This document shows, in pieces, positions 1-9,208 of a stretch of DNA of 64,000 nt. Below the pieces are notes generated by a model. It worked only from the letters and a program-made list of their open reading frames with translations. It did no database searches and was not told the origin of the DNA. Each line of letters starts with the position of its first letter. Position 1 is the stretch's first letter. This DNA is from Alloascoidea africana. Its lineage: Eukaryota > Ascomycota > Alloascoideomycetes > Alloascoideales > Alloascoideaceae. The translations under genes and the position numbers were made by a program. The DNA is taken from contig JAKTTT010000007.1 in the NCBI GenBank assembly GCA_030581615.1, positions 424,905 to 488,904 on the forward strand. Direction: 5' to 3'.

Positions 1-3000
1 CGAATTAGTAGAACTAGTAGTAAGGCCCGAAGAACCCACACTTGAGCCAGAAGCTATTGGCGTTCGGGGATCTGAGAGAGAGGGCCAATAGTTTCCACCC
101 TTTTGGGACAGAGGAGACGAAGAATATGATCCTACGGCAGCTTCTGGTGTAGCTAAAATCTTTCTTGTAGCTGACCTTCCTGAACTCGGCTCGTTAGCAG
201 ACATGCCATGCTGACCATTGCTTATAGCGCCTATTACAGAATCGTTAATAGGAGATGACGTTTTCGGCGTCTGGTGAATAGTAACTGGAATCCTATGATT
301 TGGACTTGCTCTATTCTTTGTGCTTGATTTTCTCCTCCTTCTATGTTCTTTTGATACCACTTGAAAGTCGTCCAAAGCTTCTTCTTCTTTCTCATTGTCC
401 ATATCTAGAACGAAAATGTCGTCCTCGTGAGATGCTCTATCAACAGCAATAGAGGTCGATGACCTGTTAAACCCATTACTGAAAACTCTTTCCTTTTCAT
501 TGCATTTACCCTGGGATTTTTGACGCTGAGACGTTTCTTTTGCCAAGAATCCAGGTACAATCTTTGTAGTCGTGAAAAGCAAGTTGAAATTCTGAATGTT
601 ATTCATGAAAAGAGAAAGCAGGTGTTGCCTCCTCATTTCATAAGATAGGCTGTAATTGTGTCGACCAATGCCTGTATACTCTCCATTTAACCCCATATAA
701 AGCCAGTTGGATTGATCCACTTGTTCAAGTAGATTTTCATCAATATTGTCCAGAAAGTTGTTTGCCAACAAGTACTCGCCATTGTTATAGATGTAATAAC
801 AGCACGCAGCTTTCAAATTGTACGCAGCATAGTAGTCAGATTCGTGTAATAGCCATCCAACATTCTTAGAATGAATAAAATCCGAAAGCACAGCTTCGCA
901 AAAATGTTTCAAATCGTCTAGTAATAACTCGTCAGCCACAGCTATTACTTCCAGAACAAAACAAAGAAAATCGTCCACTTTTTCAAAGCTCTCTTGATCA
1001 AAGATCGTAAACAATTCGCATCCATACAAATACTGTATGGCAATGTATAGCGATCTGTAACTAAAGTGACTGAGATCAACAACCTTTCGCTTTCTATACT
1101 CGCTATTCCATCTTTTCGAAAACAGAACATTGAAATATTGGGACCCCGCCGCTAAAATGATTGAATGACAAAATACAGACTTTTTGGAATCACCTACTCG
1201 AACAACAACATCACAGTTAGAGTCCATCAATCGCGCTTCCCAGAGATTTTCTTTCAGAGGTTGTATCGAAACATTGCTTCTTGACTGTCTTAACCCAATC
1301 GCCCGTTCCAAGTCTTTTACTTCAAATGCTTTGCAAAGTTGAAGCAGATTGCTCTTTATGCAAGAAATTTCCCGAGCAGGTATGCTAGAACTTTCAGAAT
1401 CCAAAATAGTCCATATAGGAACCAAAAGCCCAGTGTAAAAATAATAAAGAAATACCATGAAACATCGGACATCAACTCCAACCACTAAAATAGATCGATG
1501 ATCTTTGGAAAATGTCTGTTCAAATGAGACTGTATCGTATTCCGCTTTGCTCTTTTTGGAATGTAATAGATCACTCATAATTTCATTTCTCGATCCAAGA
1601 ATCGCTGCGTGGGCCCACACTTTTCTTTTCCCGATTTCAAAACAAACATCACATAATCTATTCGCATGCTTTGTATTCATTATGTCCAAAAAGCTATCCA
1701 AATCTTTTGATAAAATTAGCCTATTGGCGCAATGTAGGAGGCTGCTGACATATTGTGGTAAGTGATTTTTTTCTTGCCCTTTCCCATGTTCAATTATATG
1801 AGGCATGTTCCTAAACTGAGATAGCCATTGAATCTTGTCATAAATATTATTCTCCATCTGTCTGTCGCAATCTTCATCGTCGCTTTCATTTTGGCTCACG
1901 TCTGCGTTTGATGTCAGTGCAAAAGCATTACTATAATACCACAGCTTGCCGCTTTTGATATCAATATTCCGCGTATCGTCATATAACGGGGACAAGCAAT
2001 GCATCCTAAACAAAAAGCTATCTTCATTAACTGCCAACGGAGGAATATCCACATCGTCTCGGATCGCTGCAAAACACGAAAACGAGGCATCACAGCACAC
2101 CTTTGCGATGCCTGTGAGTTGTGGGACTCGTCCAAACTTTAATTCTTTCCCATACCCTACCACTTCCGAGCTTGAAGAGAAAGAGCGGGTTCTAGTTTTG
2201 GATTTCCAAACCGCTCCGTCTTTGGTGCAAAGTATAATATCACCATCTGCCCCAACGTCAACGTCGATAGCGGCCAAACTGTCCTGCTTCCGTAGCCACA
2301 AAGCACTGGTCCTTATGCATTTCGATAACTGCAAAGTTGATACCGGCATATTCTGCAAAGAGGAATAAGAGCTGGGACAAGATCCCGACCCATCTCCGTT
2401 AGTTGTGTTACTGTTGCTGTTTTCCACAGTAGCCTTGGAAATGTGAATACCATATACACTGCCTGTGTCGGTTAGAGCACAAACTGCACCAGTTGACTTG
2501 GCGCAGACTTTCAAAATTGTGGGTCTGCGGGAAAAAACACGAGGTTCAAACCGATCAAATGAATGGAGTTTCGTCCCCGTTCCACCAAGAATTGGGAAAT
2601 CAAAGTACACTTTACAATGTGAATTCAGGGCGTAGACATGAAGCTCGTGATTTACCAACAAGCAAACGGTGGCAGAATCGGTTGCCGCTACTTGAGAAAC
2701 AGGACAAGGCAGATTTGCGACTTTTCTTGGACTGGACTCCACTCTTCCTTTTGAAGAACCGTTTGCATGGTACAAGGTTACCTCATCGCCAGATGTAGTG
2801 GCAAAGCCCATCTGCCCCACATTTAGTCCCCAGATAAACATGTCCCGGTCAGTAAAGACAACCGTATGTACTTTGGAAGCGGCACAGCCCTTTACGATTT
2901 CTTTCTTCAAGGCGCCTGTGACTCGTCGTGGTTCTTGGTTAATGGGCTCATTCCCGTTATCCGCTTCAGTCATGTACCCGAGCTGGCCATATTTGTTGTA

Positions 3001-3942
3001 ACCCCAAGTATAGCACTGGCCATTTGTAGAAATTGCAACAGAATGATCCGAGCCCAGAGCAACCGCGACAATCCTGTCCAAGGCAAAATAATCAACTTTT
3101 TTAAGAGTTAATTGAGTAGTTGAATCACCATGCCCGAGGCGACCTCGACTGCCAATACCACAGGTGAATAGATTTCCACAACTGTCGGTAGAAAGAACTG
3201 CAGTGTGGAGCTTTGAAATCTCAACTTTAGAAACTCTGATCGGGGCAAACTTCACCCTAGGGGGTATATTCTGTTCTTCTGAAGCCTCGGTATTAAATAC
3301 ACGAGTAAATTTTACTCTTTCAGGGTGTGCTCTGTCATCTGGATCCGCAAACCCCAGTGTGTGGTTTTTGTTTGACCCAAACGTGAACAAGTCAGATCCG
3401 CCTCTCGAGTTATTCCACCATTTTCGGTAAGGCTCATCCCATACATTGCTGGTGAAATCTGGACATCTTCGTCTTGCATCTTTTTGAAGTTGCTCCCCTG
3501 CGCTGATTTTAGCTCGAAACCACAACCGATTTTGAAAACAAGTTCGTTTGTTGTAAAGGTCGATGGCAGTTAGCCCTTCACGATCTTTCACCTTGGCCAG
3601 TTCAGGACGCTTGTTTAGCAATAATTGAGCACAAGAAATGCTTCCGGCACGCAAAGCGGCATGTAGACATGTTTCTCCATTTTCATCATCGATAGAGAAG
3701 AGATCGCTGCCTGGATTATTCAAAATGGTCCTAACCACATCAGCTCTTCCAAGAGAACAAGCCCAGCTTAGAAGCGTTCTCCCAAAACAGTCACGCTTAT
3801 TTATAGTATCTCTGTCATAGTGTCGTATTTTTTCAAGGTCTTTGGAAGATAGCGCTGGAGGCAAATCAATACAGAAATCAGTAGTAATCTTGTTCTTCTG
3901 TTCATCATTAGTTATTATCCCAACATCATGCATGTTATTCAT
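1..3942 (-). CDS. IBtk/Btb3-like ankyrin-RCC1-BTB protein (3' end outside window)
   Basis: A single open frame runs from ATG at 3942 to the left edge, giving 1314 codons without a stop, so the C-terminus is missing. Visible order: two ankyrin repeats (about residues 46-130, with GRTLLSWACSLGRADVV and GETCLHAALRAG), RCC1 repeats (about 180-420, for example LFTCGIGSRGRLGHG and CYTWGYNKYGQLGY), a first BTB/POZ domain (about 760-850, LCDVCFEIGKRKVWAHAAIL), a second BTB (about 905-1000, CDVVVRVGDSKKSVFCHSII), then a low-complexity basic tail (KEHRRRRKSS). This order is that of animal inhibitor of Bruton tyrosine kinase and fission-yeast Btb3, which are substrate adaptors for cullin-3 ubiquitin ligases. 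The adaptor role here is inferred from the family. Most of its frame-shadows in other frames are not genes. Confidence 0.85.
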   Translation of the reverse strand, partial: MNNMHDVGIITNDEQKNKITTDFCIDLPPALSSKDLEKIRHYDRDTINKRDCFGRTLLSWACSLGRADVVRTILNNPGSDLFSIDDENGETCLHAALRAGSISCAQLLLNKRPELAKVKDREGLTAIDLYNKRTCFQNRLWFRAKISAGEQLQKDARRRCPDFTSNVWDEPYRKWWNNSRGGSDLFTFGSNKNHTLGFADPDDRAHPERVKFTRVFNTEASEEQNIPPRVKFAPIRVSKVEISKLHTAVLSTDSCGNLFTCGIGSRGRLGHGDSTTQLTLKKVDYFALDRIVAVALGSDHSVAISTNGQCYTWGYNKYGQLGYMTEADNGNEPINQEPRRVTGALKKEIVKGCAASKVHTVVFTDRDMFIWGLNVGQMGFATTSGDEVTLYHANGSSKGRVESSPRKVANLPCPVSQVAATDSATVCLLVNHELHVYALNSHCKVYFDFPILGGTGTKLHSFDRFEPRVFSRRPTILKVCAKSTGAVCALTDTGSVYGIHISKATVENSNSNTTNGDGSGSCPSSYSSLQNMPVSTLQLSKCIRTSALWLRKQDSLAAIDVDVGADGDIILCTKDGAVWKSKTRTRSFSSSSEVVGYGKELKFGRVPQLTGIAKVCCDASFSCFAAIRDDVDIPPLAVNEDSFLFRMHCLSPLYDDTRNIDIKSGKLWYYSNAFALTSNADVSQNESDDEDCDRQMENNIYDKIQWLSQFRNMPHIIEHGKGQEKNHLPQYVSSLLHCANRLILSKDLDSFLDIMNTKHANRLCDVCFEIGKRKVWAHAAILGSRNEIMSDLLHSKKSKAEYDTVSFEQTFSKDHRSILVVGVDVRCFMVFLYYFYTGLLVPIWTILDSESSSIPAREISCIKSNLLQLCKAFEVKDLERAIGLRQSRSNVSIQPLKENLWEARLMDSNCDVVVRVGDSKKSVFCHSIILAAGSQYFNVLFSKRWNSEYRKRKVVDLSHFSYRSLYIAIQYLYGCELFTIFDQESFEKVDDFLCFVLEVIAVADELLLDDLKHFCEAVLSDFIHSKNVGWLLHESDYYAAYNLKAACCYYIYNNGEYLLANNFLDNIDENLLEQVDQSNWLYMGLNGEYTGIGRHNYSLSYEMRRQHLLSLFMNNIQNFNLLFTTTKIVPGFLAKETSQRQKSQGKCNEKERVFSNGFNRSSTSIAVDRASHEDDIFVLDMDNEKEEEALDDFQVVSKEHRRRRKSSTKNRASPNHRIPVTIHQTPKTSSPINDSVIGAISNGQHGMSANEPSSGRSATRKILATPEAAVGSYSSSPLSQKGGNYWPSLSDPRTPIASGSSVGSSGLTTSSTNS

Positions 3943-4639
3943 GTTCTAACTTGAACACAAAAAGATAATAATTCCTTATCAACCAGTTTCCTGTGAAATT
4001 TGACAGTAAAAAGAACGAAAGATCGAGCAACTAATGCTGTGTTGACATGGGAGATGGAATAATGACTCCGTCATGAAGATGGCACCTTGACGCCCACGTT
4101 GTTCCAGTGCCGGGTAACCCAAACCCTCTTCTTGTTCCCATTCATCCGTTCACCCCCTCTCGGTTGCTAGTTCTCAGGTACAGTGGCTACATACAAAATG
4201 AGTAAATCTGTCATTCAGATTTCGGGAATAAAGCATGCTCTGTTAAAATTACACCTGTTCGTATACCTTCATCACTATCATACACTTTAAGCCTCTATGT
4301 AGTCTTAAGTGTTGAGCGCAGTTTTGATGCGCTATTGGTCTATGAAAAGCTCCACCAATAAGGGGTGTATGGGTGTTTGTGTTTCAAATGGACGTAAGCC
4401 TCCACCCCAATGCAAAGAAAAAGCTCGAAATATGAATGCCTGCTTCTCACATGGCAAAAAGTGATCTTCGCGCTAGGCGTGTCGAAACTAAACCCAGCGC
4501 TAGCACCGAAACGTCCGCTAGTGCCGTGCGATTTGTTAAAATGGCAATGCGCTGTGTCACGTGCCGTCCGGGCTGCTTCCGCAACCGCGCTCCCAGCTGT
4601 GCGATGCTCTCTTGAAAGCAAACGCCTGAGTCATACAGA
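3943..4639. other. Intergenic region upstream of the BTB-protein gene
   Basis: About 700 bp between the start of the ankyrin-RCC1-BTB gene and the stop codon of the PNUTS-like gene, both on the minus strand. It contains two CCAAT/ATTGG-type motifs near 4336-4360 and a GC-richer stretch (4440-4640) with the imperfect palindrome GCGCTAGC...GCTAGTGC near 4497-4525. Open frames here on both strands show no recognisable protein and are treated as chance. Confidence 0.5.
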
Positions 4640-7600
4640 CTATGGCGGGCTTCCGTTCAGCAGTTTGCTCTGTTTTAACAGTTGTGCTGACCTCTCTTTG
4701 CTTTTAATTTCTAAAGTACCGCCTCTGGTCTCTGAAATTAAATCAACGTTGAGATCTGACCATCGAAATTGGTTGAGAGAAAAGGGTATTGGCTCATACC
4801 AGCTTATTTTCTCTTCCGCAACACGAGGTCGCAAGACGCTTGTTTTGTCAAAAAATCTGGTTTGAGTTAGGCTTTCTCCTGCATAGAAGCTAACTTTCTT
4901 CCTTTTCCCTGCTGCTTTTGTTCTTCGCAAAATCGGCGTGGGCTTCCATCCAGATACATCCTTTGTAACGCCGTTTGAGATAGGCTCATGCTGTTTGCGC
5001 TCTTCTGCAGGTCTGTGTGAAATGCTCTTTGTTGTTAAGGTATCTAACGACGCGTCGTTCTTCTCAATATTTTCATTGGTATCACTCTGCAGCTCTGGCG
5101 CTTGTTCTTGATTTTTTGTGTTCAACTCAGATTCCAGTGGCGATTGCTGCAGTTTTCTCTTCTTCACTGCTGACGCTACCTGTTCTGCTTCTGTGTTTGA
5201 CTGATTGTCATGTCTGTGTTCCCTCTTTAAAGGATTCTTAAAATCCAACTCATCAGCTCTCAGTAGTTTTGAAGTATCAAAGATAGCTTCTTCCTCTTCT
5301 GCTTCTGGTGAATCGCCATCCTGTAACGTAAAATTGAAAGAGCTCTCTTCTGAATGGTAACTCTGACCCTCCAGGCCATCAGAGCCGTCTTCCTCATCTG
5401 AAGAGGAGTAACATATTATCTCTGGGTCAGAATCGTTCATTTCAGAGTCAGAACAGCTTTCAACCACTTGCGAAACAGGTACCTGCACATTGTTAATAGC
5501 GGCATGAAGCTGAGATCCCCTAGTTGGGTCAACTAGACTTGGCTTTGTGGGCTGTTCCAAAAGCCCGCCTTCCAAATCTTCGACAACAATAGCTGGGCTG
5601 TCAGTCGTCCCTGGATAATAATCGACACTGCTCTCCACAATTATAGGCATCTTAGATTCAGAAAGTTTACTCTGTTTCAAACTGTTCAACTTTGTTGCCC
5701 CAATCTCATCCTCAATAGCCAAATCATGCCTTGGAGCGGTATTAACATCAAAACAGTAACCCTCCTCCTTCTTGAGGAACTGCTGTGACTTCAATTCGGC
5801 ATCATGATCCACCGGAATCGAACTTAAATAGTCAAGTCCAGCTTCAGTCGGTTCCTGTTTAATTGAAATCTCACTTACAACGTTGGTGGTTAAAACTTGT
5901 GAGTTTGGTCTCACTTCTTCTTTCTCAAGCTCTTCCCTCTCCCATTCACTCTCTAAAGTTCCGGGAATAGGAACAATTAATGGCTTTGGCAAGCGATTTG
6001 TATCAGAATCGCGTTGCACGCCGTACTTCACCAGACTGGTAGTTTTAGTGATCTGTTTGTCTTCCATCATTAACTTTAAGTCAATAGCCTTTCCTATATC
6101 CTCCCCCCTTATCCATCGCCCCATCAGATTGTAATAAGGAGCCTTTAAAGGGAACTCGTACTGTGCCGCAACTGCAACTGTATCGGAAATTCCAGGATCA
6201 TTTTGAGTTGTCACGTTATCACTTAAAAGGGTAGACGCTATTCGTCTGACCGCTGGGGAGCCCTTCCGACAAAACACTTCCAAAACTTTGCAGCTAACCT
6301 TGCACCTCTTCCTTGGCTCGATCTTCTCCAGTAACTCCAGCATAGGAAGCGCATCATCAAACTTCCAAAATTTGCGATCTAACTCCAGCCACGCCATAAT
6401 TCTGTTCAGAAATTGGGTGCTTGGGTCAAATGAATCCCAGACATCATCGTCTTTCAATCTCAGAATCTGATTAATAGCCAAATATCTTCTATCAGACTTG
6501 GGGTCAGAAAGGTTGATATTCTCCTTGACAGACAAAACAATTCTCTCTAAGCTGTCAAGTTTCGTGTTAGTCAAGCATCTTTCATCGCTCGTCCAAGAAC
6601 GTGGTTGGATAGCTTCAATCGCTTGGATCGTTTGGCCCTTGTAGAGCAAAAGAGGCAGCTGTTTGGTTACAATTTTATAACCAGCCTTTGTAAGCTCCGC
6701 GTAAGAAATCAAGTTTTGGCCGAAAAAGGGGGCATACTTGAAACTTAGGCTCATTTCATGCTTTAAAAAGCTCCCTCCTTTGGCTTTCATCTTGGACATG
6801 AATAAAAGGATAATTTCTCCTTGACCAGCTATAAACACTCCAGTGGATTCATCAAAAACAGGCTTATCATACAACTGGACATTTTTTAGAGATTCCAGGC
6901 AGCCGGTAATGTTGACAGTAATGCCAAAATCAATGTTCCAAGCATCCCTAGATTCAGAGCAAAACTCATCCCAATGTCCACTTTTTCCACATGTATCACA
7001 ATAAGCTGTCTCAGAAAGCTCTTGTGGGAATCTAAGCTGAGACGTAGAAGTATTGTTCCTTTTTGCCAGTTGTGATTCTCCTCCAATTAGTAGCTGATAT
7101 ATTCGAGCAGGAGTGAGATCTGAAGGAATGGAGTTGACTAAACTTCGTAAAGGCGTCTTAGGGTGCATGAGTGTTTTGAGTAAGGCCGCAAGAACTTCAT
7201 CGCCATCCTGCTGAGAATAGAAGAACTGGTCCTCCAGTTTCAGGTTCATATGGACCCGAGCAATGAAGTCGGAGACTGGATAACCGCCTTTATACAGTCC
7301 AAGTGTAGAAAAATTAGGGCGGGAACCCGCTTCCAAGAGTTCAGGGCAAAAGCGGTGTACGAGCTGAGTGTAAGTGGCATATACAGAAGATTGAACAAGA
7401 GGGTATAGTTCAGCATCTATAGTAGTTCTGATAATAAATAGAGCAGCCTTGGTAGCACGCCCATACTCGTCATCGGAGTAGGACCAGGTGCCATCCTTTG
7501 TGCTCAAAACCCATGATATGTTGAGATGCCTTAGGTAAGTTTCTAGAAAGTAGTCCCAGTGTGCAAAACATTCAGGTGTGCTGTTTGTGTCCAAAAAATA

Positions 7601-7666
7601 CAGGAATGGTAGGCGGTGTAAAAGTTTAACTGAGTCAGATGGCTTCAGTTCGAGGTCCAAGCTCAT
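4640..7666 (-). CDS. PNUTS/Ref2-like PP1-targeting protein with Ty1/copia Gag-protease-like N-terminus
   Basis: Intact 1008-residue frame from ATG 7666. Residues about 20-200 look like a Ty1/copia Gag (UBN2-type): KAALFIIRTTIDAELYPLVQ, then VSDFIARVHMNLKLEDQF and LTPARIYQLLIGGESQL. A CX2CX4HX4C zinc knuckle follows (C223, C226, H231, C236). Residues 241-345 resemble the copia protease region (WNIDFG where WxLDSG is usual; APFFGQNLISYAELTKAGY). Residues about 395-485 form a helical segment like the TFIIS-N/TND domain of PNUTS. An acidic, serine-rich linker leads to a PP1-docking RVxF site, KKVSF (923-927), preceded by PILRR as in Ref2 and followed by LTQTRFF, similar in spacing to the PNUTS RVxF-phi-phi motif; a second possible RVxF, KISW, is at 953-956. 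PNUTS/Ref2 tether PP1 (Glc7) to the mRNA 3'-end processing machinery. The C-terminal assignment is good, TND moderate, and Gag origin rests on pattern recognition without alignment scores. Confidence 0.7.
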   Translation of the reverse strand: MSLDLELKPSDSVKLLHRLPFLYFLDTNSTPECFAHWDYFLETYLRHLNISWVLSTKDGTWSYSDDEYGRATKAALFIIRTTIDAELYPLVQSSVYATYTQLVHRFCPELLEAGSRPNFSTLGLYKGGYPVSDFIARVHMNLKLEDQFFYSQQDGDEVLAALLKTLMHPKTPLRSLVNSIPSDLTPARIYQLLIGGESQLAKRNNTSTSQLRFPQELSETAYCDTCGKSGHWDEFCSESRDAWNIDFGITVNITGCLESLKNVQLYDKPVFDESTGVFIAGQGEIILLFMSKMKAKGGSFLKHEMSLSFKYAPFFGQNLISYAELTKAGYKIVTKQLPLLLYKGQTIQAIEAIQPRSWTSDERCLTNTKLDSLERIVLSVKENINLSDPKSDRRYLAINQILRLKDDDVWDSFDPSTQFLNRIMAWLELDRKFWKFDDALPMLELLEKIEPRKRCKVSCKVLEVFCRKGSPAVRRIASTLLSDNVTTQNDPGISDTVAVAAQYEFPLKAPYYNLMGRWIRGEDIGKAIDLKLMMEDKQITKTTSLVKYGVQRDSDTNRLPKPLIVPIPGTLESEWEREELEKEEVRPNSQVLTTNVVSEISIKQEPTEAGLDYLSSIPVDHDAELKSQQFLKKEEGYCFDVNTAPRHDLAIEDEIGATKLNSLKQSKLSESKMPIIVESSVDYYPGTTDSPAIVVEDLEGGLLEQPTKPSLVDPTRGSQLHAAINNVQVPVSQVVESCSDSEMNDSDPEIICYSSSDEEDGSDGLEGQSYHSEESSFNFTLQDGDSPEAEEEEAIFDTSKLLRADELDFKNPLKREHRHDNQSNTEAEQVASAVKKRKLQQSPLESELNTKNQEQAPELQSDTNENIEKNDASLDTLTTKSISHRPAEERKQHEPISNGVTKDVSGWKPTPILRRTKAAGKRKKVSFYAGESLTQTRFFDKTSVLRPRVAEEKISWYEPIPFSLNQFRWSDLNVDLISETRGGTLEIKSKERSAQLLKQSKLLNGSPP

Positions 7667-7918
7667 AACCAGGAGTCATTAGTGTCAAGGTGTAGTTAGC
7701 AGCCTCAAGCTGGAAGGCGAACAAAGTGAAAGACTGGTCTGAGTCTTGTGGGCCCAGAAGTGGTGCGAACTCAAAGCAGGGGGTGAGGGAGAAGAAGAAA
7801 GGGAGAAAAGAGGGAAACTGCCCTTTATATAGTAGTCTACAAAAGGACGGGTGCACAAGCACGGACACCCCCAAGTTCATTAACTAAGTCTATGTAGCTT
7901 CTTCGTTTCTGTGTCTGT

Positions 7919-8811
7919 CTATACCATTTCCTCCGCGAATGCTGTTTCGACGGGCTTATCGAGCAAGGCAGCGTGGCCGATAATGGTCACTGCCGAGGCA
8001 CCGACCAGCCACAAGATTGTCGAAATGGGGGAAGCAAAGAATCCGAGCGGAAGAGCTGGGCAAACGTTAGAAAGCACAGGAGAACGCTATTGACAGTCTG
8101 TAAAAACATACCAATTATCAGAATTCCAGTGTAGAGCTGGGAGGTTGTAAACTTGATAACGCCCAGGTTGAGATCCGCTCCATTCAGCCTTCCAATGGCC
8201 AAGACGCCACCAGCGGCAAATACCTTTAGTAGGCCCGGTTAAATATTGGCTAACATTCTAGAAGATTAAGCATGCTGTTCTTGGAAAAAACTTACGATAA
8301 CAAAAAGTAGAAGAAGATTTTTCAACAGCGCGTAGATGCTTAGCATTACCAAGATAAGGGCGTAATTGCTGGAAAAATAGCTCAAGTTGAATGAAATTCG
8401 GGCCTGAGCCTCGCCATAGCTTCCTGGTCTTGAAATTCTCCTTATATCAAAAAAGTCTGTGATGGATCTGAGAGAAGCAAACCGGCTACGAAGTGAGTTC
8501 GAATCTGACTATGGAGGACCGGTTAAAATTGCTTGTTCATCCAACAGACTCTGCAAACTTTCCATCAGTTCTCAGGCCAAAGATAGTTCCTAACATACTC
8601 GAAGTTGATCAAGATTGAATCGTTCAGAAAAAGACGCGAGCTATGGTGGACGAAAGAATGTTAATGAACGGTTCCTCCAACTATGACGTTTCATTAAGAA
8701 GCGGTGCGCTTTCGTGTTGATACTCGGAAAAACGTCAGAAAACACTGCTCAGAGAACGAATAAACTTACCTGGAGGCCAGCCGCACTGACAGATGATAGT
8801 ATGTTAGGCAT
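7919..8811 (-). CDS. YIP3: PRA1-family ER/Golgi membrane protein Yip3, four exons
   Basis: Too fragmented to appear as one frame. Exons: 8811-8770 (14 codons), 8508-8296, 8223-8112 and 8055-7919; introns of 261, 72 and 56 nt have GTAAGT/GTAAGT/GTATGT donors and AG acceptors, and the last carries TCTAAC as branch site. The spliced product is 167 residues (budding-yeast Yip3 is 176). Conserved stretches include AQARISFNLSYFSSNYALIL, TTSQLYTGILI, FFASPISTILWLVGASAVTI and IGHAALLDKPVET, the PRA1 signature. Two hydrophobic hairpins give about four membrane segments. PRA1 proteins bind prenylated Rab GTPases and act in ER-Golgi traffic. All splice phases close without a stop. It lies head-to-tail with the PNUTS-like gene, whose start is about 250 bp downstream of this stop. 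Confidence 0.9.
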
Positions 8812-9208
8812 CGGGAAGGGAGAGTTGCGACAACTTTGGGGTGGAGAGAATGTGTAGAGAAGTGCTGGAAAGCGAGGCCACATAGGCGTATCAGCCAAAA
8901 GGGTCAGCCTTCACTGTGGGAGCGCTAGACCACACAAACGGGATTAGACCAAAAGTGCAAGTCTACAAACTCTCCGGCCTCGGCTTCTTCGTGAGCTTGA
9001 GATTGTCTCGGTCAGAAACTAGACAACAGATGGCAGTCATTAGTTATTGCCTATGAGTGCTATCCCAGCAGTAGATAACTGTGGCAAGGAAAGTGTCTAA
9101 AGTGTTGCACATTGAATCTGTCTACTAGTATAGATGCCAAATGCCGGAATAGAGACTTCCATCTACAGTTTGAAGACATTGGTTTACAACTTTTATTTAT
9201 GGTCTTGG
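8812..9208. other. Intergenic region between YIP3 and NUP120
   Basis: About 400 bp holding the 5' region of YIP3 and the 3' region of NUP120, both on the minus strand. I see no further gene, repeat or RNA in it. Confidence 0.5.

Noticed and set aside
4340-4865. Opposed ORFs of 93 and 151 codons between the BTB and PNUTS-like genes
   Set aside because: One overlaps the end of the PNUTS-like gene antisense; neither shows a recognisable protein.
8490-8515. GAGTTCGAATC, another B-box-like string
   Set aside because: It lies inside a YIP3 coding exon and has no tRNA arms around it.
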